From positions 85,267 through 149,266 of the forward strand of contig CAZFJL010000002.1 in NCBI GenBank assembly GCA_964518905.1: a stretch of DNA of 64,000 nt. The letters are read 5' to 3'. The number at the start of each line of letters is the position of its first letter. The stretch's first letter is position 1. The position numbers were made by a program, and so were the translations under genes. This DNA comes from RDYZ01 sp964518905 (GTDB lineage Bacteria; Cyanobacteriota; Cyanobacteriia; Cyanobacteriales; Geitlerinemataceae). This document shows, piece by piece, positions 58,425-64,000 of this stretch. A model generated the notes under the pieces. It worked only from the letters and a program-made list of their open reading frames with translations. It did not search any database and had not been told where the DNA came from.

Positions 58425-59627
58425 ATGACCCCATCCTTTCTCCCCAAAGCGGCGATCGCCTGGTCGCGCGTCTTCGCCCTTGCTGGAATGCAAGGCACGA
58501 TCATTTTGTCCTGGGTCATGTATCGCCTCTACCTGCCCGATCTATTTGCCCAGGTTGGCCTCGCTCCATCCGTCGTCGGCACGGTTCTCCTGTTTGAGGT
58601 GGCGATCGCCTTTATCCTCGAACCCTTGATGGGGTACGGCTCCGATCAGCTCCGCTACTGGACGGGCACGCGCTTTCCCCTGATTTTGGCCGCCGTCCTG
58701 CTGACCGCTGTGATGTTCTTTGCGCTGCCGCCCATCGCCGGACTCGGGCCGATCGCGCAATCGGTGTTACCACTGGCGGCGGTGATCTGGTCGATGGCGA
58801 TGTCCGCCTTTCGAGCGCCAATCTTGGTCATGCTCGCCCAGTGCGCCTTCGCTTCTGATCTGCCCTGCGTCGCTGGGGTCTTAATGGCCGTCGGAGCGCT
58901 AGCCGGACGCTTGATCCCCCTGGCCAATGACTTCTGGCTCTCCCGTGGCGTGGGCGTCACCTTTGCGATCGGCTCGATCGTCCTCCTGATCGCGATCGCC
59001 GTCCTGCGCCAAACCCTGCCGCCCATAGCCCCCAGCGCCACCACTCCGCCTCAGATCAATCCGCGTCACCTGATCATTTCGCTGCTACGCATGACCGCCA
59101 TCGCGATCGGCGTGGTCTGGTCGGGCGCGTTCTTTGGCGCGTTAATCACCGCACTCTATACCGGCGTCGATCAAGCCCCCTGGATTAATTCCAGCCCCGT
59201 CCAAGTTGGGATCGTCGGCGCGATTAGTTGTTTGATTGCGGCGGCACTGGGGCAGCGCTTTGGGATGCGGCGCGTGGTGACGATCGCCGCGTCGATCACG
59301 ATTACGGTATTTTTGGGACGATCCGTTAGTGGAACGCTGGCGATCGGCTCGCTGCTGACGCTGGCGATCGTCGTCGTGCAAAACGTGATTAATGTGGGCG
59401 TGATTCCACTGGCGATCGAAATTGCCCCGGCGGGTTTTGGGGGTGTGGCGATCGGGATGTATTTTGGCACGCTGGGTCTGGCGGGCAAAATGTTTGGTCA
59501 GCTTTTTGGGGATCTGGCCGGTGTTTCGCCGCTGGGTTTAGGGCAAGCGGGTGCGCTGACGATCGCGATCGTCGCTCTTGGCTTTGGCTGGGGGCTATGG
59601 CGCAAAGCACCGGTTGCCCCCTCCTAA
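58425..59627 (+). CDS. PucC/BCD-family MFS carrier
   Basis: The 400-residue membrane protein has about twelve helices; motifs LFEVAIAFILEPLMGYGSDQ and AQCAFASDLP fit the bacteriochlorophyll delivery/PucC branch of the major facilitators. Relatives assist light-harvesting complex assembly or tetrapyrrole movement. The substrate is not known. It is divergent from hypE by about 170 bp. Confidence 0.75.
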   Translation: MTPSFLPKAAIAWSRVFALAGMQGTIILSWVMYRLYLPDLFAQVGLAPSVVGTVLLFEVAIAFILEPLMGYGSDQLRYWTGTRFPLILAAVLLTAVMFFALPPIAGLGPIAQSVLPLAAVIWSMAMSAFRAPILVMLAQCAFASDLPCVAGVLMAVGALAGRLIPLANDFWLSRGVGVTFAIGSIVLLIAIAVLRQTLPPIAPSATTPPQINPRHLIISLLRMTAIAIGVVWSGAFFGALITALYTGVDQAPWINSSPVQVGIVGAISCLIAAALGQRFGMRRVVTIAASITITVFLGRSVSGTLAIGSLLTLAIVVVQNVINVGVIPLAIEIAPAGFGGVAIGMYFGTLGLAGKMFGQLFGDLAGVSPLGLGQAGALTIAIVALGFGWGLWRKAPVAPS

Positions 59628-59674
59628 CAGGTTTGTCGGCGGACGTGACTCATGCCAACGCCACACCATCTGAC

Positions 59675-60613
59675 TCAGCCGTCCGTCGTGATGCGATCGA
59701 TTAACGCCGTGAGCGTGACTTCCGCCTGATCATTCGCGACCTGACAGGTTCCGGCATTGGCATGACCGCCGCCGCCATAGTCGAGCATCAGATTGCCAAT
59801 ATTGATATTTGAGGATCGATCAAAGATCGACTTACCCACCGCAAACACCGTATTTTGCTGTTTCAAACCCCACATTTCATGAATGGAAATATTACACTCA
59901 GGAAATAGCGCATAAATCAGAAAACGATTGCCCGCATAAATCGTTTCTTCCTCTCGGAGATCGAGCACAACCAGATTTTTATGAACGCTAGCACAGCGTT
60001 TCACTTGTGCTTTGAATTTCTCTGATTGTTCGAGATAAAGCTCGACTCGTTCCTTAACATCAGGCAATTCAAGAATGGCATCGATCGAGTGATCTTTACA
60101 GTAATCAATCAACTCCATCATCAACGTATAGTTCGACACACGAAAGTCTTTAAATCGACCTAATCCCGTACGCGCATCCATCAAGAAACTGAGCAGTTCC
60201 CATCCTTGCGGTTCGAGCACATCGGTTTCGGAAAACTGAGCGGAGTCCGCCTTATCAACGGCGGCGAGCATGTCCGGCGAAATATCGGGGAATGTTTCGA
60301 TACCACCGAAGTAGTTGTAAACCACGCGAGCAGCAGAGGGAGCGTCCGGGTCGATGATGTGGTTCGGCTGAATTTCGCTGTTGCGGACGGTTTCGCTCAG
60401 GTGATGATCGAAGGCGACATAGACGCCCGGAACGTAGGGGAGGTTGGTGGTGATGTCCCGATCGCTCACTTCGATTTTGCCATCCTGCATATCTTTGGGA
60501 TGGACGAATTTAATCTCGTCGATCGCGTCTAGCTCTTTCAGTAATACCGCGCAGGCCAAGCCATCAAAATCACTCCGCGTTACCAAACGATATTTTTGTC
60601 CGGCTTTCAGCAT
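59675..60613 (-). CDS. DHH-family phosphoesterase
   Basis: The 312-residue protein has metal motifs VTRSDFDGLACA (N-terminal Asp cluster), VAFDHHLSE (DHH), and C-terminal DYGGGGHANAGTC (GGGH of DHHA1). It could be an exopolyphosphatase, NrnA-like nanoRNase or c-di-AMP/pApA hydrolase. ATG 60613 is chosen for GGAG 8 bases upstream; the TTG at 60619 is a weaker option. Confidence 0.88.
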   Translation of the reverse strand: MLKAGQKYRLVTRSDFDGLACAVLLKELDAIDEIKFVHPKDMQDGKIEVSDRDITTNLPYVPGVYVAFDHHLSETVRNSEIQPNHIIDPDAPSAARVVYNYFGGIETFPDISPDMLAAVDKADSAQFSETDVLEPQGWELLSFLMDARTGLGRFKDFRVSNYTLMMELIDYCKDHSIDAILELPDVKERVELYLEQSEKFKAQVKRCASVHKNLVVLDLREEETIYAGNRFLIYALFPECNISIHEMWGLKQQNTVFAVGKSIFDRSSNINIGNLMLDYGGGGHANAGTCQVANDQAEVTLTALIDRITTDG

Positions 60614-61073
60614 GATCAAACTCCAAGAAGTCTATTCTCGATTTCTAAAATAGCATCGTATGAAGTGACTGTGTTTTAAGGATGGGTCAAAACGAGAAAA
60701 CTAAGCGACTCAAAGATTCATTAAAGTTTAATTTTTGAAAGATGAATAGTGATTAAAATTCTGGGAAATATCAAAAATAATGGCTAATTTTGCTTTATTG
60801 AAGTAACTAAATTCAGGGGTTTTTTAACATCAATCATAAATTAAGCGATGGTAAATACAGCAGAAATAACGGTATAAAATACAGGATCTCGTGAAAAATA
60901 ATTTTAGTCATATTGTTAATGATCCAAATTCAAATGAAACTTAGGCAAATCTGTATCATCGGAGCGTTCCAAGATCTTCACTGCGGTATGCTTAACGCCT
61001 GATCCTTCTAGTCCTTCAGCTCGATTGTGACGCGATCGCCTTTGCCGATCGCGTCTGTGGGGAGTGTTTTGCG
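60614..61073. other. 460-bp AT-rich gene-free region
   Basis: About 60660-60930 is strikingly AT-rich with TTTAATTTTTGAAAG and TTAAATTC-like runs and no HIP1 site, then normal composition returns. It lies between divergent genes and could hold strong promoters, a small RNA or an insertion scar. No ORF or repeat stands out. Confidence 0.5.
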
Positions 61074-62339
61074 ATGAAATTGCTGTGTCTGAGTAACGGT
61101 CACGGAGAAGATACGATCGCCGTGTCCATTTTGCGGCAGATCCGGGCGATCTCGCCGGAGATTGAACTGGCGGCATTGCCGATCGTCGGCGAGGGACGTG
61201 CGTACGCGACGCTGCCGGATGTAGCGATCGCGGGGCCGGTGAAATCGATGCCGTCTGGCGGATTTAACTATATGAGCGGGCGTCAGTTTTGGAACGACGT
61301 GCGCGGTGGCCTGCTGGGACTGACCTGGACGCAGATCGCGACGGTGCGATCGTGGGCGAAACAGGGCGCGGTGATTGTGGCGGTGGGCGATATTGTGCCG
61401 TTGGTGATGGCGCGGCTGAGTGGGGCGCGGTTTGTCTTTGTGGGGACGGCGAAATCGGAGTATTACCTCCGCGATGAAATTGGCCCGATCGCCCGTCCGG
61501 GGATTAATGACTTGATCGAACGCCTGTCGGGGTCGGTGTATTTGCCCTGGGAGCGCTGGCTGTTGGGGTCGCGTCACTGTCGGGCGATTTTTCCCCGTGA
61601 TGCCCTTACCGCCAAAGTGCTGACAAAATTTCGCCTCCCGGCCTTCGATCTCGGCAATCCGATGATGGACGATCTCGAACCGTCGGAACGCTGTCGTCAG
61701 GCGATCGAAGGGCGGGCGCTGTCGATTTTACTGTTGCCGGGATCGCGATCGCCGGAAGCCCAACGCAATTGGGAGACGATTTTGCGGGCGGTTTCCCCGA
61801 TTCGGGAAGCCTTTGCCGATCGCGCCGTGACCTTTGTGGCGGCACTGGCTCCGGGACTCGATCGCCAGGATTTTCGTTTGGCGCTCGATCGCTACGGCTG
61901 GCGATCGACCGAACAAATCCAACCGTGGCTTAACGACGATCAAGCGCAAACCTTAACCCTCGCCCGCGCCCAATTTGTCCTCAGTCAGCAGGGCTACGCC
62001 GATTGTCTTCACCGCTGCGATTTGGCGCTGGCGATGGCCGGTACAGCCACCGAGCAATTTGTTGGTCTGGGAAAACCGGCAATCATTTTCCCTGGTACTG
62101 GCCCCCAGTTTTCGCCCGCCTTCGCCGAAGCTCAAGGCCGTTTACTGGGTGCGTCGGTGATTCATCTGAAACGCCCAGAGGCGGCGATCGATACGATCAT
62201 CCGCCTCTTACAATCACCGGACTGGTTGCAAACGATCGCAGACAATGGCCTCCGCCGCCTGGGAACAGCGGGAGCCGCTCAACGGATCGCCGAATGCGCG
62301 ATCGCACAGCTTATAACGCCCGATTTACCCGAAACCTAA
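61074..62339 (+). CDS. Lipid-A-disaccharide-synthase-related protein
   Basis: The 421-residue GT-B-fold protein begins MKLLCLSNGHGEDTIA and contains VAVGDIVPLVMARLSGARFVFVGTAKSEYYLR, ILLLPGSRSPEAQRNWE, and GTATEQFVGLGKPAIIFPGTGPQ. This set matches the LpxB-related conserved family of cyanobacteria and plastids, of unproven activity, not true LpxB. ATG 61074 follows GGGGAG. Confidence 0.82.
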   Translation: MKLLCLSNGHGEDTIAVSILRQIRAISPEIELAALPIVGEGRAYATLPDVAIAGPVKSMPSGGFNYMSGRQFWNDVRGGLLGLTWTQIATVRSWAKQGAVIVAVGDIVPLVMARLSGARFVFVGTAKSEYYLRDEIGPIARPGINDLIERLSGSVYLPWERWLLGSRHCRAIFPRDALTAKVLTKFRLPAFDLGNPMMDDLEPSERCRQAIEGRALSILLLPGSRSPEAQRNWETILRAVSPIREAFADRAVTFVAALAPGLDRQDFRLALDRYGWRSTEQIQPWLNDDQAQTLTLARAQFVLSQQGYADCLHRCDLALAMAGTATEQFVGLGKPAIIFPGTGPQFSPAFAEAQGRLLGASVIHLKRPEAAIDTIIRLLQSPDWLQTIADNGLRRLGTAGAAQRIAECAIAQLITPDLPET

Positions 62340-62838
62340 ACGAATCAGAGCAAACCAGTACGAGCCAACACGAACCCAAAAATATTAAAGAATCGACCGC
62401 GACGCCGTCTTACCTCAGTTTTTGACCTGCAAACGACAAATGAAGCCCTTGAAACTTGTCGGCGATCAACACCAACAAACCACAAACTCCTAACCCCTTG
62501 GCTCCGGCTCAAAGTTTCCGAAACGAGTCGGCATACTGAGCCAATTAAGTCCAGTGAGGGCGTTTAGCAGGAAAGTTATAGATCAAAAAACATTATTGGC
62601 AGTCACCAACGTCAAAGCCGATCTACATGTTGTTGTAGCAGATTGATTCGAGATTTTCAATTCTTGTCGAATCGCCAGTTGTGCGGTAGTCCGTACGGAT
62701 GAGGACGCGTATATCCGTCGGAAAATCCTATCTTTAGAATGGAGCTAGACGTTGCGATCGCTCTGATGCGTCATCTGTTCGTCGTCTGTTCATTCCCGAT
62801 CGCCGATCCCTTTCAACCCTTCAGCGCTACCGAAAATC
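62340..62838. other. 499-bp gene-free region
   Basis: This spacer between two rightward genes has no family-like ORF (the frame 62003-62425 is a shadow of the upstream gene). I see no repeat, hairpin or element end. It must hold the promoter of the M48 gene. Confidence 0.45.
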
Positions 62839-63843
62839 ATGCCGACCTACCCCGGAATTTCGAGTGAAGCCTTTCGCCATCCCCTCGATCGCGAAGCCGA
62901 AGCCAGTTTGCGCGGCGTTCCTGGCTTTGACATGATCGCGCGGAAGTTCGTCGAATTTATCTACGAGCGCCCGCAGTACGTCTACAACCTGGGCAACCAT
63001 ATTGAGGTCGGGCCGCGTCAATATTCGACGGTGTATCAGATTTTTCGCGAATGTGTCCGCGATCTCGACATCAGCCCTGTGCCGACGGTTTTTGTGGTGC
63101 AAAATCCGCAGGTTAACGCCTACTCGCTGGGCGAAGAGCAGCCGACGATCGTGATTAATTCCGGCTTGCTCGACTTGATGAGCGAGGACGAGCTACGCAC
63201 GGTGATCGCCCACGAGCTGGGGCATATTAAATGCGGGCATACGACGCTGATTCAGATGGCGATGTGGGCGATTTCGACCCTGGGCGCGATCGGCGAGATG
63301 ACGTTCGGGATCGGCAATGCGATCGGGATGGGGCTGGTCTATGCCTTTTATGAATGGCGGCGCAAAGCGGAATTATCCGCCGATCGAGCGGCATTGCTGG
63401 TGAGCGATGATCTCGATACGGTGATGCGGACGATGATGAAAATGGCGGGCGGCAGCAGTAAATATGCTCATGAAATTGATCTCAAAGAGTTTGTACGTCA
63501 GTCCGATCGTTACCACCAGCTCGATGGCGATAACCTCAATCAAATCTATAAATTCCTGCTTTATAACGGCGGTCAAAACGGCTTTTTAACCCATCCTTTC
63601 CCCGTTGAGCGCGTGTCCTATTTGCGCGACTGGAGCGAATCGGAGATGTTCGCGGCAATTCGTAACGGCGACTATATTCGCTGCGGTCAGGAGGGATCGG
63701 TCGATGTGGATGAGACGGATATCGATACTGATATGTCGGATGTCAAGCCCGAAGATTTGACCGAAATCGCACGCCAAATTGACGCGCTAAAGCAGGAAAT
63801 TGAGCGCGAAAAATCGAAACGATCGGGTCGATCAGGATTGTAA
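62839..63843 (+). CDS. M48-family metallopeptidase
   Basis: The 334-residue protein has zinc motif AHELGHIKCGH (HExxH) and a third ligand Glu in RRKAELSADRAALL. Its N-terminus PTYPGISSEAFRHPLDREAEASLR lacks a signal peptide. One hydrophobic region follows HExxH (about 148-174). The C-terminus is acidic and helical. It resembles HtpX/YcaL-like cyanobacterial M48 proteins without the usual multiple helices. The palindrome repeat follows its stop. Confidence 0.9.
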   Translation: MPTYPGISSEAFRHPLDREAEASLRGVPGFDMIARKFVEFIYERPQYVYNLGNHIEVGPRQYSTVYQIFRECVRDLDISPVPTVFVVQNPQVNAYSLGEEQPTIVINSGLLDLMSEDELRTVIAHELGHIKCGHTTLIQMAMWAISTLGAIGEMTFGIGNAIGMGLVYAFYEWRRKAELSADRAALLVSDDLDTVMRTMMKMAGGSSKYAHEIDLKEFVRQSDRYHQLDGDNLNQIYKFLLYNGGQNGFLTHPFPVERVSYLRDWSESEMFAAIRNGDYIRCGQEGSVDVDETDIDTDMSDVKPEDLTEIARQIDALKQEIEREKSKRSGRSGL

Positions 63844-63865
63844 ATTTCAGAGCGGATTGGTGACT

Positions 63866-63909
63866 TTAGACCTTTGAGGTTTCTAAAAACTTAAAGGTCT
63901 CGCGCCCCC
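63866..63909. repeat. Dispersed post-stop palindrome, copy 3
   Basis: AGACCTTTGAGGTTT and an imperfect complement (one C-to-T change in AAACTTAAAGGTCT) are followed by CGCGCCCC. It begins about 25 bp after the M48 stop. See copies at 9551-9596 and 41576-41614. Confidence 0.7.
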
Positions 63910-64000
63910 CAATCGACCTTTTTTGACTGGGGCTATTTAGACCTCTTATAGCAATTTCACAAGTTATGAGTGACAGTAGCAGCAGTGTGTGAACCAATGG

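Noticed and set aside
1..64000. tRNA or rRNA genes
   Set aside because: Reading the gene-free intervals by eye I saw no T-loop (GGTTCRANYCC) with a matching acceptor stem; a tRNAscan run would settle it.

Overview
The window comes from a cyanobacterial chromosome. GCGATCGC-type octamers (HIP1) are scattered through most genes. Many genes are typical of oxygenic phototrophs: NdhL, a CRR7-like protein, the variable chain of ferredoxin-thioredoxin reductase, a TPM/Psb32-like thylakoid protein, DUF2854 and DUF3007 proteins, a GUN4 domain, the SigG/anti-sigma pair and a PucC-type carrier. Most of the window is dense chromosomal backbone on both strands. I found no rRNA, tRNA, CRISPR array, prophage or intact transposase.

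0-4.6 kb is a thiol/redox neighbourhood. It holds a thioredoxin-reductase-like flavoprotein cut by the left edge, a nitroreductase, a type II peroxiredoxin divergent from a PerR-like Fur repressor with a perfect 19-bp operator-like palindrome between them, and FtrV. Two oppositely oriented ends of a non-autonomous IS200/IS605-type element bracket the nitroreductase-prx-perR block, and one carries a nested 120-bp MITE. 4.6-9.5 kb is the most unusual part: a 1187-residue repeat protein with a purely basic Lys/Thr core, followed 20 bp later by a protein kinase-GUN4 fusion whose beta-3 lysine is glutamine.

9.7-17.7 kb carries rph, an MscS channel, trmB, mutY, an APH-fold kinase and small thylakoid-type proteins, with two more MITEs. 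17.9-19.5 kb is a small accessory patch: a Uma2 nuclease-like gene, a DUF29 fragment and a MntA/HepT toxin-antitoxin pair. 19.5-28.9 kb holds an LCIB-type carbonic anhydrase, a CysQ-like phosphatase, a propeller-transglutaminase protein, a DUF815 ATPase, a MacB-like permease and an MtrA-like/thymidylate-synthase-like fusion.

29-40 kb: clpP-clpX, a voltage-sensor RCK channel with a non-canonical filter, a zinc-ribbon membrane protein just before a ProA-like protein without the catalytic Cys, an ArsA/Get3-type ATPase, an alpha/beta hydrolase, a glycosyltransferase, and the leftward group ndhL-DUF3007-trpA. 40-50 kb: a response regulator, hslO, the leftward sigG-anti-sigma-recombinase-like cluster, an SDR, a PAS histidine kinase, a DUF697 GTPase and hisC. 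50-64 kb: an SPFH protein, a kinase-WD40 protein, panB, a histidine-kinase-like protein lacking its acceptor His, hypE, a PucC-like carrier, a DHH phosphoesterase, an LpxB-related protein and an M48 protease.

Short repeats are a theme: 15-bp, 10-bp and 9-bp tandem arrays (two start at or touch the stop codon of a sensor kinase gene), three copies of one palindrome placed just after stop codons, and an in-frame palindromic insertion inside a kinase. All identifications are by eye from motifs and remembered families; no database search was run.
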